A stretch of DNA of 64,000 nucleotides from the NCBI RefSeq assembly GCF_900215205.1, contig NZ_OBDY01000010.1, positions 207,862-271,861 on the forward strand, given 5' to 3'. The stretch comes from Paractinoplanes atraurantiacus (lineage in GTDB: Bacteria; Actinomycetota; Actinomycetes; Mycobacteriales; Micromonosporaceae). The notes beneath the pieces were generated by a model, which was not told the DNA's origin, searched no databases, and saw nothing but the letters and a program-made list of their open reading frames with translations. The translations under genes were made by a program, and so were the position numbers. Positions 42,055 through 51,133 of the stretch are shown piece by piece. Positions within the stretch are counted from its first letter, which is position 1. Each line of letters begins with the position of its first letter.

Positions 42055-42058
<4 letters not shown>
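40337..42058 (+). CDS. Secreted GH16 endo-beta-glucanase with two F5/8-type carbohydrate-binding domains
   Basis: 573 residues from ATG 40337, no strong ribosome site. A signal segment (VAALVAGLVGLFAAYLVAT) ends near ARAAE. Two discoidin/CBM32-like domains follow (about residues 36-165 and 180-325). Each contains WWQVDLGA or WISVDLGA and RYVR motifs, joined by Pro/Thr linkers. The GH16 domain (about 335-573) has NGEIDIMEVLG near residue 452, the ExDxxE catalytic motif, and WPAFWMMG upstream. Laminarin-type beta-1,3-glucan is the likely substrate. The stop overlaps the next start (ATGA). Confidence 0.92.
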
Positions 42059-43302
<1,244 letters not shown>

Positions 43303-43307
43303 GATGA

Positions 43308-43673
43308 ACCGGGTGTTATAACGAACGCCGTCAGCTTCTCGGCCCTGAAGCACCGAGCCTGCGCGAGCAGGCTCGGTGTGAAAGGGACGGCTGACCAGCC
43401 CAAGGCACCTTGAAGGAGGTGACTACGTTGCACACAAGATCGAAGACCCACCAGCCTGTGCTTCCTCAGCGGGCTGCTCTGGAATCCGTGTCAGCAGACA
43501 AGCCGACGAGAGTGCACGAAACGGGGCGCGGACACCGTGACAGTGTTGCGGTACCTGGTGTGCGACATGGGCGAGGGGAGCCCGCCACCCCGGTTGCTCC
43601 GGGGCGACGGCGTCACCCGGACGGGCAACCGTCCGGAGGCCGGGGCCTTGCGACCCCACCAACTCACCCGGTC
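43308..43673 (+). ncRNA. Candidate omega-RNA (HEARO RNA) of the IscB system
   Basis: The 371 bases before iscB have an open frame but no gene-like protein, and are strongly structured. Perfect stems include 43351-43361 with 43368-43378 (11 bp), GGGC 43569-43572 with GCCC 43580-43583, CCCCGG 43588-43593 with CCGGGG 43599-43604 (loop TTGCT), and CCGGACGG 43617-43624 with CCGTCCGG 43629-43636 (GCAA tetraloop). IscB omega-RNAs lie directly upstream of the nuclease gene with the guide at the 5' end, as would be the case here. The 5' boundary is a guess: an ATGA at 43304-43307 matches the insertion context I recall for HEARO elements. Confidence 0.7.
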
Positions 43674-44975
43674 GTGCTCGTCCTGGACAAGCACGGCCGA
43701 CCGCTGCAACCGTGCACTCCTGCCCGTGCCCGGACGCTGCTGGGCGCCGGCCGGGCGGTCGTGCACCGACACACACCGTTCGTCGTCCGGCTCAAAGACC
43801 GCACGATCGAACAGTCCACGATTCAAGGCGCCGAGGTAGGCATCGATCCCGGTTCCAAGGCGACCGGCATCGCGATGTTCACCGCGAAGGAGGGGAACCG
43901 AGCGGGTCTGTTCGCCATCGAGGTGCGGCATCGTGGCGGGCAGATCCGGGACAAGTTGACCGCACGAGCGGGGCGGCGTCGCGGCCGCCGGTCGCGCAAT
44001 CTGCGGTATCGGGCACCCCGGTTCACCAATCGGGCCAGGCCGACAGGCTGGTTGGCGCCGTCGCTGCGGCACCGGGTCGAGACGACCATGTCGTGGGTTA
44101 CCCGGCTACTCCGCTGGGCGCCGATCACCAGGTTGCATGTTGAGCGGGTCGCGTTCGACACTCAGCTGCTGCAAGACCCGAACGTTTCTGGTGTCGCCTA
44201 TCAGTCCGGAGAACTCGCCGGCTACGAGATCCGCGAGTACCTACTGGAGAAGTGGAAGCGCCGGTGCGCGTATTGCCAGGCCACCAACGTGCCGCTCAAC
44301 TCTGACCACATTGAGCCGAGATCCCGCGGCGGGTCGGACCGAGTCTCGAATCTGACCTTGGCGTGTATCCCGTGTAACCAGGAGAAGGGGTCCCTGCCGG
44401 TCGAGGTGTTCCTCACCGACCGGCCGGCGGTGCTGGCCCGGATCCGCCGGCAGGCGAAGGCGCCACTGCGGGACGCGGCAGCGGCAACGTCGACGCGGTG
44501 GGCGTTGTGGAGTGCGCTGACCGGCACGGGGTTACCGGTCCGGGTGGCCACCGGTGGACGTACGAAATGGAACCGGCACCGGACCGGCGCACCGAAGACC
44601 CACACGCTGGACGCGATGCACGTCGGCGAGCTGGCTTCGATGATGCGATGGCCGTCCACAACGATGGTCGCGACCTCGGCCGGCCGAGGCAGCTACAGTC
44701 GCGCCCGCACTGACCGGTACGGGTTCCCGCGGCTGCGGCTGCCGCGCACGAAACGCGTGCACGGGTTCGCGACCGGGGACCTCGTCCGTGCTGTCGTCCC
44801 GACCGGCGTAAAGCGAGGTACCCACACCGGGCGGGTCGCCGTCCGGAGCACCGGCCGTTTCAACATCCGCACCAGTGCGGGCCTGATCCAGGGCATTGAC
44901 CACCGGCACGTCCGGCTGTTGCAACGTGCCGACGGATGGGCCTATACCCGCCGACCCGAACCCGCTCGTGCCTGA
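43674..44975 (+). CDS. iscB: IscB RNA-guided DNA endonuclease (OMEGA system)
   Basis: 433 residues from GTG 43674, where similarity begins (VLVLDKHGRPLQPCTPARARTLL is the PLMP domain). The order is: RuvC-I with D58 in VGIDPGSKATGIAM, Arg-rich bridge helix (about 86-113), RuvC-II with E157 in LHVERVAFD, then the HNH domain. HNH has zinc cysteines CAYC and CIPC around NSDHIEPRSRGG, with D211-H212. RuvC-III follows with D313 in KTHTLDAMHVGEL, then a C-terminal target-binding region. All catalytic residues are present, so it is predicted active. It should nick or cut DNA guided by the upstream omega-RNA. No TnpA transposase is nearby. Codon use is slightly less GC-rich than in its neighbours. Confidence 0.95.
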   Translation: MLVLDKHGRPLQPCTPARARTLLGAGRAVVHRHTPFVVRLKDRTIEQSTIQGAEVGIDPGSKATGIAMFTAKEGNRAGLFAIEVRHRGGQIRDKLTARAGRRRGRRSRNLRYRAPRFTNRARPTGWLAPSLRHRVETTMSWVTRLLRWAPITRLHVERVAFDTQLLQDPNVSGVAYQSGELAGYEIREYLLEKWKRRCAYCQATNVPLNSDHIEPRSRGGSDRVSNLTLACIPCNQEKGSLPVEVFLTDRPAVLARIRRQAKAPLRDAAAATSTRWALWSALTGTGLPVRVATGGRTKWNRHRTGAPKTHTLDAMHVGELASMMRWPSTTMVATSAGRGSYSRARTDRYGFPRLRLPRTKRVHGFATGDLVRAVVPTGVKRGTHTGRVAVRSTGRFNIRTSAGLIQGIDHRHVRLLQRADGWAYTRRPEPARA

Positions 44976-44996
44976 CGGATCGCCGGCGGGCCGTAA

Positions 44997-45030
44997 CGGG
45001 CTTCCTCCCGGCTCGGAAAGCCCGGTTTTC
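44997..45030 (+). terminator. Terminator-like hairpin after iscB
   Basis: CGGGCTT (44997-45003) pairs with AAGCCCG (45018-45024), followed by GTTTTC. It lies only 16 bases before the LacI start, so it may mark the right end of the IscB element or serve as attenuator for the regulator. Confidence 0.55.
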
Positions 45031-45045
45031 CGCCCACACCTTGCC

Positions 45046-46071
45046 ATGACACCCCGGCCCCGCCATCCGACCATGGACCAGGTCGCCGAGGCGGCGGGTG
45101 TCTCCCGGGCAACGGTGTCCCGGGTGATCAATGGCGCCACCAGCGTGGACGCCAAGATCCGGGAGGTGGTCCAGCGGGCCATCGCCGAGACCGGCTACGT
45201 GCCCAACGTGGCCGCCCGCAGCCTGGTCACCCGCCGCTCCAACTCGGTGGCGCTGGTGATCAGCGAGCCCGACCGGCCGGACAACCACTCGTTCCTCAAC
45301 CGCATCTTCACCGACCCGTACTTCGGGCGGGTCACCGCGGGCGCGACCGGCGCCCTGCGCCCGCACGACATCCACCTGGTGGTCATACCGACCGACTCCA
45401 CCGACCACCACCAGGTGATGCGCTACCTGCGGCAGGGTCATGTGGACGGGGTGCTGCTGATCAGCAGCCACGAGCAGGACACGCTGCCGCGCCAGGTGCA
45501 CGAGCTCGGCATCCCGGCCGTGGTCTCGGCCCGGCCGACCTCGCCCATCGCGGTCAGCTACGTCGACGTCGACCAGCGGCTCGGCGCCCGGCTGGCCGCC
45601 GACCGGCTGCTGTCGCTGGGCCGCACGCGCCTGGCCACGATCAGCGGGCCGCTCGACATCCCGAGCGGCCTCGACCGGCTGGAGGGCTTCCGCGCCCACC
45701 TGCGGGGGCATGACGTGCCCTCGATCGAGGGCGACTTCACCCGGGCCGGTGGCGAGGCCGCGGCCCGGCGGCTCCTCTCCCAGCACCCCGACATCGACGG
45801 GCTTTTCGTGGCCAGCGACCTGATGGCCGAGGGCGCCCTACGGGCGGTGCAGGACCTGGGCCGCCGGGTGCCCGAGGACGTGGCGGTGGTCGGCTTCGAC
45901 GACTCCAGCGCGGCCCTGGACTGCCGTCCGCTGCTGACCACGGTGCGCCAGCCGGTCGAGGAGATGGCGGCCGAGATGGCCGAGGTGCTGCTCGCGCACA
46001 TCGCCTCGCCCGGACGATTGCCGCGCTCGGTGACTTTTCATCCCACTCTGGTCGTACGCGACAGCGGGTAA
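45046..46071 (+). CDS. LacI family transcriptional regulator
   Basis: 341 residues from ATG 45046; there is no visible Shine-Dalgarno sequence, so translation may be leaderless or start at internal ATG 45073 (MDQVAEAAG). The helix-turn-helix is MDQVAEAAGVSRATVSRVING, with the hinge helix region NVAARSLVTRRSN. The periplasmic-binding-like domain has SYVDVDQRLGARLAADRLLSLG and GLFVASDLMAEGALRAV. It probably senses a sugar released by the GH16 enzyme and binds the AGCGCT operators at 40199-40278. IscB has apparently separated it from that operon. Confidence 0.93.
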   Translation: MTPRPRHPTMDQVAEAAGVSRATVSRVINGATSVDAKIREVVQRAIAETGYVPNVAARSLVTRRSNSVALVISEPDRPDNHSFLNRIFTDPYFGRVTAGATGALRPHDIHLVVIPTDSTDHHQVMRYLRQGHVDGVLLISSHEQDTLPRQVHELGIPAVVSARPTSPIAVSYVDVDQRLGARLAADRLLSLGRTRLATISGPLDIPSGLDRLEGFRAHLRGHDVPSIEGDFTRAGGEAAARRLLSQHPDIDGLFVASDLMAEGALRAVQDLGRRVPEDVAVVGFDDSSAALDCRPLLTTVRQPVEEMAAEMAEVLLAHIASPGRLPRSVTFHPTLVVRDSG

Positions 46072-46106
46072 CCACAGAGCGTCCCCGGCCGGTAACGTAC
46101 CGTCCC

Positions 46107-46838
46107 ATGGGGAGCGAACCGACCTCCGGGGCGCTGCTCGCCGCCGGGAACGAGGCCATGCTCGAGGCCGCCTTCCGGACCGGCGACTTCCTGCCCGCAC
46201 GCCAGATGCTCGAAGCCGCCCGCGACCGCGCCCACGCGCAGCGGGAACGGGTCGCCGAGGCGACCGCCCTGACCCGGCTCGGCATGCTCGCGCACTTCGC
46301 CGCCATCTCGGGCGACCTCACCCGGGCCGACTGGGCCGGCGAGCAACGGCTGTTCGCCGAGGCCCTGCTGATCCAGCGCGAGGTCGACGACCCGGCCGGC
46401 GCCGCCGAGTCGCTGTTCGGGCTGGGCCTGGTCCACCAGGTGCTGCGCGGCGACTGGGGCACGGCGATGCCGTTCTACACCGAGGCGCTGACCCTGGCCG
46501 AGCGCTACGCCGACGAGATGGTCCGCTCCGAGGTGCACCGCCACATCGGCTTCTTCCACGTCTTCGTCTCCGGCGACTCCGAGCGCGGCCTGCGCCACCT
46601 GCGCATGTCGCAGGTGCTGCGCGAGCGCTACGGCGACCCGCGCCGGGTGGCCACCGGCACGCTGGCGCTGGGCGAGGCCGAGATGGCCGCCGGCAACCTG
46701 CCCGAGGCTCTGCGTCTGCTGCGCGAGGCCGTGCACCAAGCCCGCATGGCCGGGCTCAGCGCGCAGCGCGTGGGCTGGGCCGAGCACGCCCTGCGCGACG
46801 CCGAGCGGGCCGGCGCCCTACCCGACCGGGGGGCTTAG
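46107..46838 (+). CDS. Tetratricopeptide-repeat protein
   Basis: 243 residues from ATG 46107. At least four TPR-like helix pairs are visible, for example AAESLFGLGLVHQVLRGDWGTAMPFYTEALTLAERY and TGTLALGEAEMAAGNLPEALRLLREA (read in halves). No enzymatic domain or signal peptide, so probably a cytoplasmic scaffold. It follows the LacI regulator by 35 bases and may be cotranscribed. Function unknown. Confidence 0.75.
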   Translation: MGSEPTSGALLAAGNEAMLEAAFRTGDFLPARQMLEAARDRAHAQRERVAEATALTRLGMLAHFAAISGDLTRADWAGEQRLFAEALLIQREVDDPAGAAESLFGLGLVHQVLRGDWGTAMPFYTEALTLAERYADEMVRSEVHRHIGFFHVFVSGDSERGLRHLRMSQVLRERYGDPRRVATGTLALGEAEMAAGNLPEALRLLREAVHQARMAGLSAQRVGWAEHALRDAERAGALPDRGA

Positions 46839-46885
46839 CGGGCCGATCATGATTGGACCGCCGCGTTTTGGGGCATGCTGGCCGG

Positions 46886-47275
46886 GTGCGTCGATCTCTG
46901 GCAGCGCTGATGGTGGTGGCGTCGATCTCCGGGTGCGCCACGGTCGGCGATCAGGAGGGTGCCGCCGCCGGCGTCGCGGCGCGGCTGCTGAGCGCGGTCG
47001 AGGCCGGTGACGGTGACGCGGCGTGCGCGGCCCTGGCGCCGGAGACGGCGAAGTCGGTGGCCGAGGACGAGCCGTGCCCCGAGGCAATCCTGGACAAAAG
47101 CCTGCCGCGGCCCGGCCAGGTCGTCGAGACCTCCGTCTACGGGCAGTGGGCGCAGGTCAAGCTGACCGACGACACGATCTTCCTGGCCGCCTTCCCCGAG
47201 GGCTGGCGGGTGGTGGCGGCCGGCTGCACGCCGCAGGCGTCCCGCCCCTACGACTGCTCGGTGGAGGGCGACTGA
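46886..47275 (+). CDS. Small lipoprotein, 129 aa
   Basis: GTG 46886 starts a lipoprotein signal: RRSLAALMVVAS then the lipobox SISGC. The mature part has three further cysteines (ACAALAPE, EPCPEA, GCTPQ/YDCS), likely disulfide-bonded. It contains a small domain with QVVETSVYGQWAQVKLTDDTIFLAAFPEGWRVVAAGC, similar to lipoproteins that pair with DUF6766 genes. One base separates its stop from the next start. Confidence 0.8.
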   Translation: MRRSLAALMVVASISGCATVGDQEGAAAGVAARLLSAVEAGDGDAACAALAPETAKSVAEDEPCPEAILDKSLPRPGQVVETSVYGQWAQVKLTDDTIFLAAFPEGWRVVAAGCTPQASRPYDCSVEGD

Positions 47276-47276
47276 C

Positions 47277-47360
47277 ATGCGCGCGCTCTTCGTCCTCCTG
47301 CTCCTGCTGGTGGGGGCCGGCCTGGCGTACGTCATCACGCTGGGGGTGTTGCACCGATGA
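47277..47360 (+). CDS. 27-residue membrane peptide between the lipoprotein and DUF6766 genes
   Basis: ATG 47277 to TGA 47360 encodes MRALFVLLLLLVGAGLAYVI followed by TLGVLHR, one transmembrane helix. It starts two bases after the lipoprotein stop and its TGA overlaps the ATG of the next gene. This coupling on both sides argues that it is translated and serves the same membrane assembly. Confidence 0.7.
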   Translation: MRALFVLLLLLVGAGLAYVITLGVLHR

Positions 47361-48031
47361 AGCGGTTCCTGCGGGAGAACGGGATAGGGCTCGTCTTCGG
47401 CGTGCTCTTCCTGATCGTGCTCGTCGGGCAGGCCTTCGCCGGGCTGGCCCAGTTCAACGACGCGCAGCGCGCCTCCGGGCTGCCCGACATCGCGTTCTGG
47501 CGCTACGTCACCTCGGCCAGCTTCGGCGTCGACGTGGCCGAGAACTGGCAGTCCGAATATCTCCAGTTCTTCCTGTTCATCATCTTGACGGTCTGGCTGC
47601 TTCAGAAGGGCTCGCCGGAGTCGAAGTCGCTCGACAAGCCCGGTCGCGAGACCGACAAGGAGCAGAAGGTCGGCCCGTACGCCACGCCCGAATCCCCGAA
47701 ATGGGCCGGCGCCGGCGGCTGGCGCACGTCGCTCTACTCGAACTCGCTCGGCCTGGTGATGGGCCTGATCTTCGCGGGCTCGTGGCTGGCCCAGTCGATC
47801 GCCGGCGTCGCCGCGTTCAACGAGGAGCAGCTCAGCGAGCGCCAGGACCCCGTCTCCTGGGGGCAGTATCTGCTCGAGGCCGACTTCTGGAACCGTACCC
47901 TCCAGAATTGGCAGTCCGAGCTCCTCGCCGTGGCCTCGATGGCCATCCTCGCCATCTTCCTGCGCCAGCGCGGCTCCTCACAGTCCAAACCGGTCGGCTC
48001 TCCGCACGACGCCACCGGCGTCGAAGGTTAG
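47357..48031 (+). CDS. DUF6766 membrane protein
   Basis: 224 residues from ATG 47357. The protein is an internal duplication. Each half has a hydrophobic helix (GLVFGVLFLIVLVGQAFAG; GLVMGLIFAGSWLAQSIAG) then FN-x-x-Q, a WRY/WGQY segment, and ENWQSEYLQFF or QNWQSELLAV before a second helix. This four-helix duplicated layout is DUF6766; its function is not known. It is the last gene of the lipoprotein/27-aa operon and overlaps the convergent GNAT gene by four bases. Confidence 0.85.
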   Translation: MKRFLRENGIGLVFGVLFLIVLVGQAFAGLAQFNDAQRASGLPDIAFWRYVTSASFGVDVAENWQSEYLQFFLFIILTVWLLQKGSPESKSLDKPGRETDKEQKVGPYATPESPKWAGAGGWRTSLYSNSLGLVMGLIFAGSWLAQSIAGVAAFNEEQLSERQDPVSWGQYLLEADFWNRTLQNWQSELLAVASMAILAIFLRQRGSSQSKPVGSPHDATGVEG

Positions 48032-48930
48032 AGGTCCTTCACCAGCTGCTCGGAGACGACGGGAAAACCGAGGCGGTCGGCGAACTCCTGGGCGCCATGG
48101 CTCGAGGCCGACACAAAAAGACCGATTTGGGGTACGCCGTGACGCGCGACCGTCGCCTCGGCGGCGGCCATCAGTTCACGACCGAGACCCTTGCGGCGGT
48201 ACGGCTCGTCGACCCACACGTAGAGGACGGTGCCGATGCCCGGGCGCGCCGGTGACGGCTTGGTGATCCAGATCCAGCCCACCGGCCGGCCGCCGGCGAC
48301 AGCGGTGTGCAGGCCGTCCGGGCCGAGCTCGGCCGCGCGCTCACGGGCCCGCTCGGGGCGCTCCCGGACCAGCACCATCGGGTCGGTCGCGATGAGCTCG
48401 TCGAGGCGCCGCGCGTACTCCTCCGGCGTCATCGGCGTCAGGGTGACCGAGCCGGCCGCGTCCGTGGCGGGGCGGGCCCGGATCTGGGTGAGCAGGCGAT
48501 ATCCGAGGCGGCGGTAGAGGCGCCGGGCGCCGGTGTTGTCACCGAAGACGTGCAGCCCGACCCGGCCGACCCCACGGGCGGCCAGGTCGGCCTCGGCGGC
48601 GCGCAACATGGCGCCTCCGTAGCCGTGCGAGCGGTGCTCCTCGGCCACCTCGATCTCGGAGATCCAGGCCATGGTGGCGAAGGTGGTGCCGGGCAAGGAG
48701 ATCCAGAGGAAGCCGACCTCGGTACCGCCGGCCATGCCCTTGCACAGCAGCTGGCCCTCGGTGGCGACGCCGTCGGGCAGCATCGCGCGGGTCTGCCGTT
48801 CGGACTCGCGGGCGGCCTCCTCGGCGGAGAAGCCGTGGTTCTCGGCGAGGGCGGCGGCGAACTGGGCGGTCATGGCGGGTAGCCGCCGGTCGAGGTCGTC
48901 GCGGGTGAACGGGACCAGTTCGATGGTCAT
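48028..48930 (-). CDS. Tandem GNAT acetyltransferase (two domains)
   Basis: 300 residues. The first GNAT domain (about 1-150) has AWISEIEVAEEHRSHGYGGAMLRAAE and RVGLHVFGDNTGARRLYRRLGY. The second (about 155-300) has LYVWVDEPYRRKGLGRELMAAAE and a C-terminal ADRLGF. Both acetyl-CoA loops are intact, so both sites may be active. Tandem GNATs in actinomycetes include mycothiol synthase, but this protein lacks that enzyme's layout, so the substrate is open. The gene is divergent from the Hsp70-like gene. Confidence 0.87.
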   Translation of the reverse strand: MTIELVPFTRDDLDRRLPAMTAQFAAALAENHGFSAEEAARESERQTRAMLPDGVATEGQLLCKGMAGGTEVGFLWISLPGTTFATMAWISEIEVAEEHRSHGYGGAMLRAAEADLAARGVGRVGLHVFGDNTGARRLYRRLGYRLLTQIRARPATDAAGSVTLTPMTPEEYARRLDELIATDPMVLVRERPERARERAAELGPDGLHTAVAGGRPVGWIWITKPSPARPGIGTVLYVWVDEPYRRKGLGRELMAAAEATVARHGVPQIGLFVSASSHGAQEFADRLGFPVVSEQLVKDL

Positions 48931-49044
48931 CTCTGTTGTCCAGCCTTCGTCGGATGTACGACGGATCGATCGCCGTCTGTTCTGTCGGCTCCGTGACCGA
49001 TGGTAATTTGACGGCCAGAAGCACGACGGTCACAGGGGGCGGCC

Positions 49045-50475
49045 TTGACCGATGACTCGGGTTTCCACGGCGTGATAGGCATCGACGTCGGCACCAGCTC
49101 GTGTGCCGTGTCGGTGTGGGACGGCACGAAACTCGTCGTCGTGTCCTGCCCCGACGGCACGCCCACCATGCCCGCGGCCGTCGGCCAGGACACGGCCGGC
49201 CAAGTGGTCGCCGGGCTGCCGCCGGCGTCCGACCCCGAGGCGGTCATCGCCGGCATCAAACGCCAGCTCGGCAGCGGCGAGCGGGTCCGGTTCCGCGGCC
49301 GCAGCTACCAGCCCCGCGAGATCTGCGCCTTCCTGCTGCTCGAGCTCAAACGCCGGGCCGAGGGTTTCGTCGGCGGCGCCGTGCACGACGCGGTGATCAC
49401 CGTGTCGGCCGCGGCCGGCGAGGCCCAGCGCCGGGCCCTGCGCGAGGCGGCCGGCCTGGCCCAGCTCAACGTGCGCCGCCTGGTCGAGGACCCGGTGGCA
49501 GCGGCGATGGCGCTGGCCGCCGACGACCGCCCCGGCATCTACGCCATCTACGACCTGGGCGGCGGCACCTTCGACGCGTCGATCGTGCGGATCGCCCCGG
49601 GCACAGTCGAGGTGCTCGGCAGCGCCGGCGACCCCCGCCTCGGCGGCGACGACTTCGACGCCCGGATCGTCGAGTTCACGCTGCGCCAGATCCGCGAGCG
49701 GCACCACGTCGACCTGAGCCAGGACGCGAGCATCCGCCGCCGGATCCGCTGGGAGGCCGAGATCCGCAAACGGGAGCTCTCGATCACCGACACCACCACG
49801 TTGGAGCTGCCGCGCCTCACGGCCACGGTCAGCGCGGCGGTGCCACTGACCCGGCGCGGCTTCGAGTCGATGATCGAGCCGGACGTGCAGCGCTCCCTCG
49901 ACCTGCTCACCGAGGCGGTGGCGGCCGCGCACGCCGCACACGGCATAGGCTGGGGCGACATCGACCAGGTGGTGCCGGCCGGCGGCTCGTCACGCATCCC
50001 GATGGTCCGCGAGCGCCTGGCCGGCTACTTCGGCTTCGGCCCGTCCGGCATCCGCGACGACCTGGACCCCGACGAGCTGATCGCCCGGGGCGCCGGCCTG
50101 GTCGCCCGCGACTACGAGCCGGCCCAGCTGTTCGAGGGCTCGCCGGTGGGCCTGCTCAGCGCCAGCCTGCGCCTGAGGGCCGAGTTGGCCGGCGCGCCAG
50201 TGGTCCCGTCAGCCACCGGCCCACCCGAGGCCACAGGCCCACCCGACCTTTCGGGCCCGCCGGCCGAGACCCCAGCCGACTTCCGCCCGGCCGCCGTGGC
50301 CGCCTACCTCCTGCTGATCTCCCCGTCCCCTTCCCCCGACGGCCTGCTGGCCCCTTTGCGCACCGCCTACCTCAACTTCGTAGCGGCCGTACACGCGGCC
50401 GCCCCCGACACGCGCCTCTCCGAGCTGGGAACCACTTTGACCACCGAGTACAAACGCACCCAAACCCCCGGTTAA
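49045..50475 (+). CDS. Hsp70-like ATPase lacking a substrate-binding domain
   Basis: 476 residues from TTG 49045, with AGGGGGC upstream. The actin/Hsp70 nucleotide fold is clear: GVIGIDVGTSSCAVSVW (phosphate 1), AIYDLGGGTFDASIVRI (phosphate 2) and VVPAGGSSRIPMVRERL (adenosine motif, normally VGGSTRIP). After about residue 375 there is a Pro-rich linker (ATGPPEATGPPDLSGPP) and a 70-residue helical tail in place of the usual substrate-binding domain. It is therefore probably a regulatory or scaffold ATPase, not a general chaperone. Confidence 0.85.
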   Translation: MTDDSGFHGVIGIDVGTSSCAVSVWDGTKLVVVSCPDGTPTMPAAVGQDTAGQVVAGLPPASDPEAVIAGIKRQLGSGERVRFRGRSYQPREICAFLLLELKRRAEGFVGGAVHDAVITVSAAAGEAQRRALREAAGLAQLNVRRLVEDPVAAAMALAADDRPGIYAIYDLGGGTFDASIVRIAPGTVEVLGSAGDPRLGGDDFDARIVEFTLRQIRERHHVDLSQDASIRRRIRWEAEIRKRELSITDTTTLELPRLTATVSAAVPLTRRGFESMIEPDVQRSLDLLTEAVAAAHAAHGIGWGDIDQVVPAGGSSRIPMVRERLAGYFGFGPSGIRDDLDPDELIARGAGLVARDYEPAQLFEGSPVGLLSASLRLRAELAGAPVVPSATGPPEATGPPDLSGPPAETPADFRPAAVAAYLLLISPSPSPDGLLAPLRTAYLNFVAAVHAAAPDTRLSELGTTLTTEYKRTQTPG

Positions 50476-51133
50476 CGCCAACACCCCCTGCCACCCACCC
50501 ATGCCGACCCGCGCCGCCTACCCGCGTGGTCTGCCCCTGGTTGGTCCGTCGCAGCACTTTCCCTCCCCAGCGCCCTTCACCCCGATCCTTTCCGCAGCAA
50601 CCCCGCCAAACTCGACCTCCGGGTCGGAGCTGAGCAGGCAGGGGGTGAGGGCGCAGGTCGGCCGCGGGGAAGACGACGGTCGCGGGAAGTGGGCGGCTGT
50701 GTGCCGCTGGCCAACCCCGATCCCACCTTCACCCCACCCCCATCCTTCGGGGGTCGCCGCCGGCTCCGGCCGCGGCTGAGCAGGCGGGAGGGCGAAGGGC
50801 GGCGGCAGGACGAGGTGCTGCGGGAGGTGGGCGGCTGCCGGTCGGCGCCGGAACCACAACCACAACCCGGTCCGGCCTTCGGGGGTCGCCGTCGGCTCCG
50901 GGCGCGGCGGGCAGGGTGGGCGCGAGGACGAAGGTTGGTCGCAGGAAGAGGGCGGCCGAGGGGCGAACCCCGAACCCGGCCCCAACCGGGACGAAGGTCG
51001 GCCGCCGGGAAACGGACGGCCGAGGGGCGGCGTCTGAACCCGCACCCCCGCAGGTTGGCGCAGCCGGGCTGTGGGCCGGCGCCTGAACCCACCTCGACGG
51101 CTCGATTGCGGAGCGCAAGGCTAACGTTGGCGG
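50476..51133. repeat. Gene-poor region with degenerate ~130-145 bp repeats
   Basis: Three diverged units begin at about 50629, 50774 and 50906. Shared blocks include GCTGAGCAGGC (50629, 50774), GCGGGCAGGG (50906) and CCTTCGGGGGTCGCCG followed by CGGCTCCGG (50744 and 50876, 132 bases apart). Open frames run through on both strands, but their products are Pro/Arg/Gly-rich and family-less. I see no supported gene. It may be a decayed repeat or an expanding intergenic element. Confidence 0.55.

Noticed and set aside
43410..43673. 88-codon N-terminal extension of IscB
   Set aside because: It has no similarity to IscB and coincides with the hairpin-rich omega-RNA region.
50518..51092. Pro/Arg-rich minus-strand frames in the repeat region
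   Set aside because: They follow from GC-rich repeats, with no ribosome site, no domain and overlapping alternatives.
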